Positions 16,661-25,160 are shown, counted from the stretch's first letter. The stretch: 29,399 bases of DNA from JBCAWW01 sp039024315 (GCA_039024315.1 JBCCQN010000097.1:1-29399), one strand, 5' to 3'. The notes: generated by a model from the letters alone, not told the origin. Numbers and translations: made by a program.

Positions 16661-18538
16661 TTAGCCATTCATCGACATCAAGAATTCGTCATTGTCGATT
16701 GAATTGCGCATACGTTCTTGCAAGAATTGCATCCCCTCGATTGGGTTCATGTCGGCCATGAATTTGCGAAGCACCCAAATACGAGTGATGTCGTTTGGAT
16801 CGAGAAGTAAGTCCTCGCGCCGTGTACCAGAAGCTGTAACATCGATGGCTGGGTACATACGACGGTTGGATAGACGACGGTCGAGCTGAAGCTCCATATT
16901 ACCGGTACCTTTAAATTCTTCAAAGATCACCTCATCCATCTTACTACCTGTCTCGATAAGGGCAGTTGCTAAAATGGTAAGTGAACCACCGTTTTCGATA
17001 TTACGGGCAGCACCAAAGAAGCGCTTAGGTTTGTGAAGCGCGTTGGCATCTACACCACCAGAAAGGATCTTGCCAGAAGCTGGCTGTACGGTGTTATGAG
17101 CACGGGCCAGACGAGTGATTGAGTCTAAGAGGATCACAACATCATGGCCACATTCTACCATACGCTTGGCTTTTTCCATGACGATGGTAGCCACCTGTAC
17201 GTGGCGGTCAGCTGGTTCATCAAAGGTTGAGGCAATGACCTCCGCGTTTACACTACGAGCCATATCTGTTACCTCTTCCGGACGTTCGTCGATCAAGAGG
17301 ATGATCAAGTAAACTTCAGGATGATGCGCGGCGATGGCGTTGGCTACCTTTTGGAGGAGAATTGTTTTACCTGTCTTTGGCTGGGCCACAATCAAACCAC
17401 GTTGACCTTTACCGATAGGGGAGAAGAGGTCAATGATACGCATGGACATATCTTTTTCCTTTTCACCGGCTAGGGTAAATCGTTCTTGTGGGAAGAGTGG
17501 CGTTAGGTGATCGAAATAGATACGATCACGGGTTTCCTCGGGAGTACGACCATTGATGGTTTCAACCTTAAGGAGAGCAAAGTACTTTTCGCCTTCTTTG
17601 GGAGGACGAATTTGCCCATATACGGTATCTCCAGTCTTGAGACCAAATAGCTTGATCTGCGAAGGAGAGACATAAATATCATCAGGAGAGGAGAGATAGT
17701 TGTATTCAGCGGAGCGTAGGAAGCCATAGCCTTCGGGGATTAGTTCCAAAACGCCCATATTGCTAATAACACCGTCGAGCTCTGTGAGAACGCTTGGTTT
17801 AGGCTTGTTACGTCCGTTGTCGCGCTCGTTGCGATTGTCTCGGTTTTTGCGGTCGCGTCCACGTCCTTCGTTGTCTTTGTTTTCGTTCCGAGAACGCTTA
17901 CCCTCGCCGCTATCGCTACTCTTTTTGGATTTTAGTTCAATTTTGAGAGGGGCTTTGTTGCCTTTGCTTTCGATCACGAGGATCTCTTCTGGTTTGGCCT
18001 CTGCATTTTCTTCCTCCTCTTTTGGTTCCTCTTTTGCTTCTGCCTCGCTGGCTGCTGCTTCTTTGGCTTTTTCTGCTGCTTCAGCTGCAGCTTTGGCCTC
18101 AGCTTCGGCTTTCGCTTCGGCTTCAATTTCCGCTTTAGTTCTGCGACGACGACGCTTTGGCTTTTCCTTTTCTTCTTCTTTTACTTCTACTGCGGGGGTT
18201 GCTGCTTCTTCCGCAACAACTTCTGTTTTTTTCTTCCTACCTCTCTTCTTAGGCTTGGGTGCTTCTTCTTCGACAGCTTCTGCCTCTGGTTCTGCAGTTT
18301 TTTTGCGTCTTCCTCTTCTTTTGGGCTTTTCTTCAGCTTGCTCTTTCGCTTCTACTTTGCCCCCAGCTTCGCCTTTTACGGCGGCCAATTCCTCCGGAGA
18401 CATAAGGGCTTGCTTATCAAGAATCCGGAAGATAAGGTCCTGTTTGGCAAGTTTGTCGACTCCCTCAATACCAAGCTTGTTTGCAATCTCCTGTAGATTG
18501 GAGACTTCATGGTTATTCAGTTCTATAATATCGTACAT
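16661..18538 (-). CDS. rho: Transcription termination factor Rho with long charged insert
   Basis: Hexameric RNA-dependent ATPase that ends transcription. At 625 residues it is about 200 longer than E. coli Rho. An N-terminal Rho-N helical bundle (about 1-55, LNNHEVSNLQEIANKLGIEG) precedes a low-complexity region of about 190 residues. That region alternates Ala/Glu/Lys runs with Arg/Lys patches (KPKRRGRRKK, then KPKRRRRRTKAE) and ends in an Arg/Asn/Asp-rich stretch. The cold-shock-like RNA-binding domain follows (GYGFLRSAEYNYLSSPDDIY). The ATPase core has Walker A QPKTGKT with Lys391 and the Walker B segment VILLDSITRLARA, plus FFGAARNIENGGSLTI. Such inserts occur in Bacteroidota Rho; in Bacteroides thetaiotaomicron the disordered region has been linked to phase separation. 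Own terminator; divergent from serS across 273 bp. Confidence 0.96.
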   Translation of the reverse strand: MYDIIELNNHEVSNLQEIANKLGIEGVDKLAKQDLIFRILDKQALMSPEELAAVKGEAGGKVEAKEQAEEKPKRRGRRKKTAEPEAEAVEEEAPKPKKRGRKKKTEVVAEEAATPAVEVKEEEKEKPKRRRRRTKAEIEAEAKAEAEAKAAAEAAEKAKEAAASEAEAKEEPKEEEENAEAKPEEILVIESKGNKAPLKIELKSKKSSDSGEGKRSRNENKDNEGRGRDRKNRDNRNERDNGRNKPKPSVLTELDGVISNMGVLELIPEGYGFLRSAEYNYLSSPDDIYVSPSQIKLFGLKTGDTVYGQIRPPKEGEKYFALLKVETINGRTPEETRDRIYFDHLTPLFPQERFTLAGEKEKDMSMRIIDLFSPIGKGQRGLIVAQPKTGKTILLQKVANAIAAHHPEVYLIILLIDERPEEVTDMARSVNAEVIASTFDEPADRHVQVATIVMEKAKRMVECGHDVVILLDSITRLARAHNTVQPASGKILSGGVDANALHKPKRFFGAARNIENGGSLTILATALIETGSKMDEVIFEEFKGTGNMELQLDRRLSNRRMYPAIDVTASGTRREDLLLDPNDITRIWVLRKFMADMNPIEGMQFLQERMRNSIDNDEFLMSMNG

Positions 18539-18811
18539 AAAAAGCGGGTAATGGATGTTTTCTAGCTGGGACTAGAGAACATAAGGATAGAAAGGAAAGC
18601 GCTTAGTGCGCAGTGGAATGAAGTTTCAAATTAATTGGAACGAAATTTCAGAAAAGCTCGTAAGAAAGACCCTGGATTCAGGGTTTTGGTGAGTTGCTGT
18701 AAAATTCACTACAAATGTGAGAAACAAAATCTTGTTTTCCAAAAAATGAGACGGATTTCCTTTACGATTGTAAAGGGTATTTTGTTATTTCGCACAAACT
18801 AATCAATCCAT
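18539..18811. other. Divergent rho/serS intergenic region
   Basis: This 273-bp gap should hold both promoters and the rho leader. A small hairpin ACCCTG-GATT-CAGGGT (18669-18684) is followed by TTTTGG. TATTTTG and TATTTCG (about 18778-18793) are possible -7 elements for serS, one base short of or one base off TAnnTTTG. On the minus strand TTAATTTG is a near-match for rho. I see no RNA gene. Rho is often autoregulated through its leader, but no specific element is visible. Confidence 0.4.
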
Positions 18812-20086
18812 ATGCTGGAAATCCAACAAATTAGGAATCGCGCTGAAGAAATTGCCCAAGCCCTAGAGCGCAAAGGGCTTACCGATGCAATGGGAAGTAT
18901 CCAAGAAATACTCTCCACTGACGAATCTCGCCGTGAGGTCATTACCTCCTTAGAGAACCTACGTCAATCGGCAAATCAGTCGGCTCGTTCCATTGGCCAG
19001 CTTATGAAGGAAGGCAAGAAAGAAGAAGCTGAAGCTGCCAAAGCCAAAGCTGCTGCCGCTAAACAGGGCATCAAAGAGCTTGAAGAAAAGCAGCGTAGTA
19101 TCGAAGCAGAGGTCAAAGAGCTGCTGCTTGCTTTACCCAATACGCCTCATCCTAGCGTTCCCACCGGGAAAACGCCAGAGGATAATGACGTAGTTTACCA
19201 GAATGATGTAAAAGTTACCTTCGATTTTGATCCCAAGCCCCACTGGGATTTGGCAGTACATCATGGCATAATCGACTGGGAATTAGGCGTCAAGATCACG
19301 GGCGCTGGCTTCCCTCTGTATGTAGGTAAAGGGGCAAGACTACAACGAGCCTTGATCAATTGGTTTTTGGACCGAGCGCGCGAGGCGGGTTATACCGAGT
19401 ATATGCCCCCGCTCATGGTCAACGAAGCTTCCGCTTATGGTACTGGCCAATTGCCGGATAAAGACAGCCAAATGTACACCATCACGGCTGATAGTTTTTA
19501 TATGATCCCGACAGCGGAGGTGCCGATTACCAATATCTACAGAGATGTGATCGTGGAAGAAAAAGACTTCCCAATCAAGTCTTGCGGCTATACGCCTTGC
19601 TTCCGTAGGGAAGCGGGTTCTTATGGTAAAGACGTGAAAGGCCTCAATCGCCTCCACCAATTTGATAAGGTGGAAGTCGTACAGATTGCCCACCCGGAGC
19701 GTTCGTACGAAGTACTCGACGAGATGTGTGTCCATGTGGAGTCTTTGCTGCAAGATCTTGGCTTACCTTACCGCAAGCTTTTGCTTTGTAGCGGGGACAT
19801 GAGTTTTACCTCTGCTAAGACTTATGATATGGAAGTCTTTAGTGCGGGACAGGAACGTTGGCTAGAAGTGAGCTCAGTAAGTAACTTCGAATCTTATCAA
19901 GCCAACCGCTTGAAGCTACGTTATCGTAATGAAGACCGCAAAACTCAGCTGGCCCATACTTTGAACGGGAGTGCTTTGGCTTTGCCGCGGATCATGGCTG
20001 CGCTGATCGAAAACAATCAGCAAACTGATGGTAGCATTGTGATCCCTGAAGTATTGAGAAGTTATACGGGTTTTGATGTGATCTAA
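18812..20086 (+). CDS. serS: Serine--tRNA ligase
   Basis: Class II aminoacyl-tRNA synthetase of 424 residues that charges tRNA-Ser (and tRNA-Sec where present). The N-terminal antiparallel coiled-coil arm that grips the long variable arm of tRNA-Ser covers about 1-110, rich in Lys, Glu and Ala. The catalytic domain shows the TAEVPITNIYRD block, motif 2 CFRREAGSYGKDVKGLNRLH then QFDKVE, and ERWLEVSSVSNFESYQANR. Motif 3 is NGSALALPRIMAALIENNQQ, followed by IPEVLRSY. Length and motifs are standard and all landmarks are intact. A strong terminator follows the stop codon. Confidence 0.97.
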   Translation: MLEIQQIRNRAEEIAQALERKGLTDAMGSIQEILSTDESRREVITSLENLRQSANQSARSIGQLMKEGKKEEAEAAKAKAAAAKQGIKELEEKQRSIEAEVKELLLALPNTPHPSVPTGKTPEDNDVVYQNDVKVTFDFDPKPHWDLAVHHGIIDWELGVKITGAGFPLYVGKGARLQRALINWFLDRAREAGYTEYMPPLMVNEASAYGTGQLPDKDSQMYTITADSFYMIPTAEVPITNIYRDVIVEEKDFPIKSCGYTPCFRREAGSYGKDVKGLNRLHQFDKVEVVQIAHPERSYEVLDEMCVHVESLLQDLGLPYRKLLLCSGDMSFTSAKTYDMEVFSAGQERWLEVSSVSNFESYQANRLKLRYRNEDRKTQLAHTLNGSALALPRIMAALIENNQQTDGSIVIPEVLRSYTGFDVI

Positions 20087-20120
20087 GGATACAGCAATCC
20101 TGATCTGAATAATATGTAGG

Positions 20121-20159
20121 CATGGTGTCAATCCAATCGGTTTGGCACCATGTTTTTTT
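20121..20159 (+). terminator. serS terminator
   Basis: The 11-position stem CATGGTGTCAA / TTGGCACCATG (one G-U pair) with a 10-nt loop is followed by seven T residues. It lies 34 bp after the serS stop codon and its T tract touches the end of the convergent methyltransferase gene. Confidence 0.85.
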
Positions 20160-20769
20160 AATGCGCTTTTTTCTTACCCACAAAGCGGATCACCTTGCCG
20201 CGACCATTGTGGTATAAACCTTCGGCTAAATCAATTTCCACTTCTTCGAGCAGGATAATTTCAAAGTCAGGGAAATCATTTTGAATGGAGTTAGTAGAAA
20301 ACAACATCTCCAACTTATTGGGCCCGCCTACTTTCGGATTGGCCTCTCGCAAAGGTAGATGTCCTTTGCTAAAGCCCTCAAAGATTATCATCCCTTCAGG
20401 CTTAATCAACTCGCCAATTTTTTGATGGTATTTTGAGAGGATGGGAGGAGGAAAGTGAGCATAGATTAAAGCAGCTGCGTCATACTGCTTTTTGATGAGT
20501 GGGAGCTCAAATAAATTGCCTACTTCATAGTTGATCGAGACCTCTGCTTGCTCCGCTAGTCGCAAGGCTTTCTTTTTACCTTCAATACTCATATCAAAGG
20601 CCGTAACTGCTAGTCCCTGCTTGGCTGCATATACAGCATTGCGCCCTTCGCCTTCGGCTGGAAACAGCATGCTACCTTTGATAGGATATTGTCCTAAGGC
20701 TTCCTTTAAAAATACATTAGGTTCGGTGCCATACGCATAAGATTCGTCGGCATAGCGCTCATCCCACAT
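20158..20769 (-). CDS. Class I SAM-dependent methyltransferase (TehB-like)
   Basis: 203 residues. It starts WDERYADESYAYGTEPNVFL, a signature of a small methyltransferase family related to TehB and thiopurine methyltransferase. The SAM-binding region is MLFPAEGEGRNAVYAAKQG (motif I, about 35-53), with Asp in VTAFDMS as the ribose-binding acidic residue. LIYAHFPPPILSKYHQKIGE and KPEGMIIFEGF follow as the post-I blocks. It is cytoplasmic, with no signal peptide. The acceptor is unknown; tellurite or thiopurine detoxification has been suggested for relatives but is not shown here. It lies downstream of pgk on the same strand but is separated by a terminator and a repeat cluster, so it is probably independent. 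Confidence 0.85.
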   Translation of the reverse strand: MWDERYADESYAYGTEPNVFLKEALGQYPIKGSMLFPAEGEGRNAVYAAKQGLAVTAFDMSIEGKKKALRLAEQAEVSINYEVGNLFELPLIKKQYDAAALIYAHFPPPILSKYHQKIGELIKPEGMIIFEGFSKGHLPLREANPKVGGPNKLEMLFSTNSIQNDFPDFEIILLEEVEIDLAEGLYHNGRGKVIRFVGKKKAH

Positions 20770-20870
20770 TTGATTGATCTTTTGGTTGATGAAATCTACT
20801 CTAAAGGTAGTGTCTTTCCTTATGAAAGTTAAGCAGAGAAAGGAAGATATCCTGAGGGGGTTGTGTTGGG

Positions 20871-20998
20871 TTTACTGCTGCGCAGAACGATTTTCCCTGG
20901 CGGCCTATGCAATAGGCCGCTACAAATTGCTAAACGCTTCTCTGCTGCTCCTAATGGAGACTAGCGTTCCGCGCTCCCGAAAGCTTTCGGGAGGTAAG
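20871..20998. repeat. Composite repeat cluster: copies E1 and E2 with a hairpin between
   Basis: Copy E1 (20871-20890, minus orientation) has the CTGC-GCA-GCAG core. A perfect 9-bp hairpin GCGGCCTAT-GCA-ATAGGCCGC follows at 20900-20920. Copy E2 (20962-20998, plus) reads TAGCGTTCCGCG joined to the 20-bp perfect palindrome CTCCCGAAAGCTTTCGGGAG (20974-20993) and GTAAG, the same layout as copy A. The cluster fills most of the 301-bp gap between the methyltransferase and pgk; nothing else is recognised there apart from the pgk terminator. Confidence 0.78.
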
Positions 20999-21003
20999 CC
21001 CAA

Positions 21004-21045
21004 ACAAAAAATCCTAAAGCCAGTATACTACTGACTTTAGGATTC
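21004..21045 (-). terminator. pgk terminator
   Basis: On the minus strand, AATCCTAAAG / CTTTAGGATT is extended by CAGTA / TACTG across one mismatch (loop GTA). It is followed by TTTTTTG. It lies 26 bp after the pgk stop codon. Confidence 0.85.
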
Positions 21046-21070
21046 CTTATATAACTTTTGTCATAAGCTT

Positions 21071-22258
21071 TTAGCCAAGAGCCGCGATACCCGGAAGGGC
21101 TTTACCCTCGAGATATTCTAGCAAAGCACCTCCACCCGTAGAGACGTAGGATACTTGTGGCTCGAGTCCAAATTTCTTGACGGCAGCGGCAGAATCACCC
21201 CCTCCGATCAAACTGAAGGCACCTTTTTCGGTCGCTTTGGCCACAGCCTCGGCAATCGCTTGGGTTCCTTTGGAGAAGCTATCCATTTCAAATACACCCA
21301 TAGGGCCATTCCAAAGAATGATCTTGGAGTCCATGATGGCATCGAAGTAGTATTCAAAAGTCTTGGGTCCGATATCTAGGCCCATCATGTCGTCAGGCAT
21401 TTCTTCATTGCGGACTACTTTGATGGTACCGCCTTCGCCGAACTCACTGCTCACTACTGAGTCAACCGGAGTTAAGATTTTAACGTTTTTAGCTACGGCC
21501 TTTTTGAGGATATCGGCTGCGGTGGCGATGAGATCGTTTTCTAAAAGAGAAGTACCGATGCGATAACCTTTGGCGCGCAGGAAGGTATAAGCCATGCCTC
21601 CACCGATGAGGATGTAATCTACTTTTTCGAGTAGATTCTCTACCAAAAGGAGCTTATCAGAAACTTTGGCCCCACCCATGATGGCACAAACGGGGCGGTC
21701 AGTACTATTGAGGACCTTCTCAGCGTTTTCGATTTCCTTTTTGAGGAGGAAGCCACAGTATTTAGTATCTGGAAAATGTTTGGCTACGATGGTAGTACTC
21801 GCATGGGCGCGGTGAGCCGTACCAAAGGCATCGTTGGCATAGATATCACCATGCTTGGCTAGTTTGGCAGCAAAGTCTTCGTCTCCTTTTTTCTCCTCTT
21901 TATAGAAGCGGAGGTTGTTGAGGAGAAGTACTTCTCCAGGCTTAAGGGCTGCGCTCATCGCAAAAGCATCATCGCTGATACAGTCATCAGCAAACTTTAC
22001 CTCAGCAGAGATAAACTGCTTAAGCGTAGGGATAGCGTGGTGCAGGCTAAACTTGTCTTCTGGTCCGTCTTTGGGACGACCAAGGTGAGACATAAGGACT
22101 GCTGAGCCACCGTTGTCAAGGATATGTTGGATAGTAGGGATCGCCTCGCGGATACGGCGGTCATCCGTTACTTCAAAATCTGCATTTAATGGGACATTAA
22201 AGTCAACTCGTACTAGGACGCGTTTTCCGGCAATTGCGGCCTCATTTATATATTGCAT
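21071..22258 (-). CDS. pgk: Phosphoglycerate kinase
   Basis: Glycolytic kinase that converts 1,3-bisphosphoglycerate and ADP to 3-phosphoglycerate and ATP, in the cytoplasm. 395 residues, the normal length. The N-domain has VLVRVDFNVPLN, the substrate-binding VLMSHLGRPKDGPEDKFSL, LLNNLRFYKEEKKGDEDFA and DAFGTAHRAHAS. The C-domain has PVCAIMGGAKVSDKLLLVEN, ILIGGGMAYTF and the nucleotide-binding end LIGGGDSAAAVKKFG. All landmarks are intact. It is a single-gene unit with its own terminator. Its divergent partner is a small CMD-family gene 110 bp away. TAAATTCG on the minus strand (22281-22288) is a plausible -7 box (one mismatch to TAnnTTTG). Confidence 0.97.
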   Translation of the reverse strand: MQYINEAAIAGKRVLVRVDFNVPLNADFEVTDDRRIREAIPTIQHILDNGGSAVLMSHLGRPKDGPEDKFSLHHAIPTLKQFISAEVKFADDCISDDAFAMSAALKPGEVLLLNNLRFYKEEKKGDEDFAAKLAKHGDIYANDAFGTAHRAHASTTIVAKHFPDTKYCGFLLKKEIENAEKVLNSTDRPVCAIMGGAKVSDKLLLVENLLEKVDYILIGGGMAYTFLRAKGYRIGTSLLENDLIATAADILKKAVAKNVKILTPVDSVVSSEFGEGGTIKVVRNEEMPDDMMGLDIGPKTFEYYFDAIMDSKIILWNGPMGVFEMDSFSKGTQAIAEAVAKATEKGAFSLIGGGDSAAAVKKFGLEPQVSYVSTGGGALLEYLEGKALPGIAALG

Positions 22259-22330
22259 ATGACGTATGTTTTTATGCCGTCGAATTTAGATAAAATAGTT
22301 GAAGGATTGAACAGTTGAGTTTTTGAATTC

Positions 22331-22344
22331 GAATCTAGAGATTC
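22331..22344. repeat. Palindrome in the pgk/CMD divergent promoter region
   Basis: GAATCTAGAGATTC is a perfect 14-bp palindrome 25 bp before the CMD-family start. Its size and place would suit a dimeric regulator binding site; no regulator is known for it. Confidence 0.35.
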
Positions 22345-22368
22345 AAGTAAATCTTTAATTCGATACTT

Positions 22369-22713
22369 ATGGATTCAATCAATGACTTTAATGACTTTCG
22401 GGCTCGGATGAACGAGCGGATTTTGAGCAGCGACTCAAAAGTGATCAAGCGGATCTATAACCTTGATACCAATACTTATCAGGCTGGAAGGCTCGATGTC
22501 AAAACCAAGGAGCTGATTGGTTTGGCTGCCTCCATGGTATTGCGTTGTGATGATTGTATCAAATACCATATCCAATCTTCACTCGAAGCGGGCGCTTCGG
22601 AGCAAGAACTCATTGAAACCTATGAAATTTCACTCCTAGTGGGGGGGACTATTGTGATTCCACATTTGAGACGAGCCTATGCTTTTATGGATGAATGGAT
22701 CGCCAAAAGCTGA
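22369..22713 (+). CDS. Carboxymuconolactone decarboxylase / AhpD-like family protein
   Basis: Small all-helical protein of 114 residues. The AhpD-like signature is present: Glu48 in TKELIGLAASMVLRC, the Cys60-x-x-Cys63 pair, and His67 in CDDCIKYH. This is the proton-relay and redox arrangement of alkylhydroperoxidase AhpD. It is followed by the second helix block ASEQELIETYEISLLVGG. Members are typically cytoplasmic oligomers; many are peroxidase-like, others are decarboxylases. With CxxC and Glu present, a thiol redox role is more likely than decarboxylation, but the substrate is not known. It is divergent from pgk and followed by a 429-bp AT-rich gap, so probably monocistronic. Confidence 0.88.
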   Translation: MDSINDFNDFRARMNERILSSDSKVIKRIYNLDTNTYQAGRLDVKTKELIGLAASMVLRCDDCIKYHIQSSLEAGASEQELIETYEISLLVGGTIVIPHLRRAYAFMDEWIAKS

Positions 22714-23142
22714 TAAGCCCTAGCTCAGATTGCAGGACAAGCCCGCCTTATATGGGTTAGTACCTTCAAAATAAGGGGCTTCAAATGTCTGCAAGGCCAT
22801 TTCTCTAGGGCAATAGAGTAAGATTAGGATAGTTTTTCATGGCTACGATATGTTGTTTGTATCGTATATATTTATATTTGTAATATTTATTTCATGTATA
22901 GTCTTGTCCTTAATATGCAGTTTGCTCCTCAAAAGTGCTCATTTAGAAGCAAATAAATACCATTTGGGTCCTAGGGTATAATAAGAACGCTAAAAGATGT
23001 GCAATTTTGAAATGAAACTTACAAGCAGAATGTACAAATGATAAAGTATCTGCAAGGTGAAATAAAACGGCAATTTGTGCCAATTTTTTAATAGCAACAC
23101 CTCGAGTAAGTTTCTCCAAGAGAATACACTAAATTTAATAGC
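22714..23142. other. AT-rich intergenic region before the SASA-family gene
   Basis: No gene is supported in these 429 bp. There is an imperfect stem AAGCC..CCTTAT / ATAAGGGGCTT near 22740-22790 without a T tract. A perfect 7-bp inverted repeat TACGATA / TATCGTA lies at 22844-22866. A weak hairpin GGCA-ATTTG-TGCC followed by AATTTTTT lies near 23070-23090. A promoter candidate at 22853-22880 is listed separately. If used, it would give a leader of about 250 nt before the SASA-family gene. Confidence 0.4.
22853..22880 (+). promoter_or_regulatory. Candidate Bacteroidota sigma-A promoter
   Basis: TTG (22853-22855), a 17-bp spacer, then TATATTTG (22873-22880), an exact fit to TAnnTTTG. AT-rich sequence makes chance matches likely. 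The -33 TTG and part of the spacer lie inside the 22844-22866 inverted repeat, which could be an operator. Confidence 0.35.
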
Positions 23143-25098
23143 ATGTTCCGTATTATCGCCTTTATTTTTTTACTCCCTTTGCTCCTTCAAACGCTATCTG
23201 CGCAAATTGCACTTACTGATTTTCCCGAAAAAAGACAGTTGTATCCACGCGACTTAGGTACCAACAATGGTTTGGTAGTAGCTGCTGGATCAGTTGACAA
23301 TAGCGGTGCTGCTTACACCGAAATGCGCTTAAAAATTTATAGAGAGAATATACTCATTGAGACTAAGACTCAAAATTTGGTTTACTCAACGGGTGGCGTT
23401 GCTCCATTTAGTTTGAGCCACGACATTCCTGCCGAATTGGCCAACTATAAGTATGAACTTTATGGCTTCGACGGCGCTGAAACGCTTGAGCAAGCTACTG
23501 ATTCCGTAGTAGCAGGAGACGCCTACATCATTCAAGGTGAGTCTAGCGCAGAAGGTCGTATCTATCAAGGTACTTCAGCTGCTTATGACAGCGATTATAT
23601 TCGCGTATTTGGTCGTACTATCTACTCCAATACCTTAAATGACCTGTGGTACATTGGGCAGGGGGATGGTGATTTCTTTAGCAATGGTAATACAGGCCAG
23701 TGGGGCCTTAAAATGGCTAAAGATCTTATTGACGCCAATGGCGTCCCTGTAGCAATCTTCAATGGCGCGCATCCTGGTAAAGACGTTAGCTTCTTCTTCC
23801 GCGACGACGCCAATCCCAACAATCTCACTGATAATTATGGCCGTCTTTTGGCAAGGGTAGAAAAAGCCGGTCTTACAGGCAGTATCCGCGCTTTACTATG
23901 GTTTCACGGTGAGACAGACGCTGATATAGCTACCACTACAAGTGGCTACAAAGCTAAGTTTGCCAGCCTGATGAATGACTGGGCCGCTGATTACACTATC
24001 GATCGCTTTTATATGCTTCAACTGCGCAACGGTTTGTTCTTCACTTATGATAAAGCCTTACAAATACAGGAAGCGCAGCGTCAAATCGCTGACTCAGTTG
24101 CCAATATGGAGATCATCGGTACCAGCGCTATGCAGCACTACGTCGACTTATCTCACTACACTTTCTCCAACGGATATGAGCGCCTCGGTGCTGACGTTGC
24201 CAGAGTAATTGATCGTGATATCTACGGTGCTCCAGACGTAAATGTGTCTTCTCCTAACCTCCTCGTCGGTGAGCAGACAGGTCTCAATCAGATCACTTTG
24301 ACGACCATCAAGGCTACTGACGTACTAAGTGCAGACGCTGGTGTTGAAGCTTTCTTCGAAGTTGAAGGTGCCGCTGTATCGGTAACGGGCGTGAGCGTAG
24401 TAGGCAACACTATCGTATTGACATTGTCTGGTGAGCCTATTGGAGCGACTGGGGTAACTTATGCGACTCCTTTCAACTCTACCGCTACGATCTCTAACCT
24501 CAATGGTGCCAGCATGATCGCCTTCGAAAACTTCCCCATCGGAACTTTCCCTGTCGAATTGCTAAGCTTTGACGGAGAGCAAGCAGAAAACGGCATCATG
24601 CTCAACTGGAAAACAGCTTCGGAGCAAAACAACAAGATGTTCGAAATCCAGAAGAGTGTAAACGGTAACGATTGGGCTGCTCTTGGCCAAGTGGACGGTG
24701 CTGGCAACAGCCAAAGTATCTCTAGCTACCAATTCTTTGACGCTGCTCCAATCATTGGTACTAACCTATACCGCCTCAAGCAAGTTGACTTCGACGGTAC
24801 TTCTACCCTCAGCAATATCGTAACAGTAGATATCAATAAGCTAAACGCCCCTATGGCTGTCTTCCCTAACCCCAGCAAAGGCAACCTCAACGTTTCTCTC
24901 CCTTACCAAGATCTAGAGTCTGTAACAGTAAGCATGTTCAACCAAGTAGGACAGAAAGTGTACGAAACCAGTGTTATGCCTGACGCTAACGGTCGCTTCA
25001 CCCTATCTCTAAACGGACATGCCGGTGGATACTACTCCCTAGTTGTAAAATCAAAGAGAAGAGCCGCTTCTGTAAGCAAAATTCTTCTTCAAGAATAA
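23143..25098 (+). CDS. Secreted sialate O-acetylesterase-like (SASA) protein with T9SS tail
   Basis: 651-residue secreted protein. A signal peptide (about 1-20, ending LSAQ) is followed by an N-terminal beta region, then an SGNH-type esterase domain (about 120-350). VVAGDAYIIQGESSAEG holds the candidate nucleophile Ser134. LLWFHGETDAD (about 251-261) corresponds to the family's WxQGExD block, and DLSHYTFSNGYERLG carries Asp335 and His338 of the catalytic pair. Typical members have GQSN where this one has GESS, so it is a divergent member. A FnIII-like region follows at about 465-570 (FPVELLSFDGEQAENGIML), then a type IX secretion sorting domain (VFPNPSKGNLNVSLP; end SVSKILLQE). It probably removes acetyl groups from glycans outside the cell. 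Strong terminator downstream. Confidence 0.85.
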   Translation: MFRIIAFIFLLPLLLQTLSAQIALTDFPEKRQLYPRDLGTNNGLVVAAGSVDNSGAAYTEMRLKIYRENILIETKTQNLVYSTGGVAPFSLSHDIPAELANYKYELYGFDGAETLEQATDSVVAGDAYIIQGESSAEGRIYQGTSAAYDSDYIRVFGRTIYSNTLNDLWYIGQGDGDFFSNGNTGQWGLKMAKDLIDANGVPVAIFNGAHPGKDVSFFFRDDANPNNLTDNYGRLLARVEKAGLTGSIRALLWFHGETDADIATTTSGYKAKFASLMNDWAADYTIDRFYMLQLRNGLFFTYDKALQIQEAQRQIADSVANMEIIGTSAMQHYVDLSHYTFSNGYERLGADVARVIDRDIYGAPDVNVSSPNLLVGEQTGLNQITLTTIKATDVLSADAGVEAFFEVEGAAVSVTGVSVVGNTIVLTLSGEPIGATGVTYATPFNSTATISNLNGASMIAFENFPIGTFPVELLSFDGEQAENGIMLNWKTASEQNNKMFEIQKSVNGNDWAALGQVDGAGNSQSISSYQFFDAAPIIGTNLYRLKQVDFDGTSTLSNIVTVDINKLNAPMAVFPNPSKGNLNVSLPYQDLESVTVSMFNQVGQKVYETSVMPDANGRFTLSLNGHAGGYYSLVVKSKRRAASVSKILLQE

Positions 25099-25118
25099 AT
25101 ACGCTATTAAATTTCTCT

Positions 25119-25157
25119 GAGGTAAACTTCCCGCAAGGGGAGTTTGCCTCTTTTTTT
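25119..25157 (+). terminator. Strong terminator of the SASA-family gene
   Basis: A 14-position stem GAGGTAAACTTCCC / GGGGAGTTTGCCTC with two G-U pairs is closed by a GCAA tetraloop and followed by seven T residues. It lies 20 bp after the stop codon. Confidence 0.9.
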
Positions 25158-25160
25158 ATG

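Noticed and set aside
17760..18551. A 263-codon plus-strand open frame opposite the N-terminal part of rho
   Set aside because: It is the mirror of the Ala/Glu/Lys-rich insert of Rho and reads as Ser/Ala/Leu/Phe low complexity with no domain; rho on the minus strand is unmistakable.
22714..22800. tRNA-like D-arm sequence CCCTAGCTCAGATTGCAGGA
   Set aside because: No T-arm (GTTCGA), no acceptor stem pairing and no anticodon arm of the right geometry follow.
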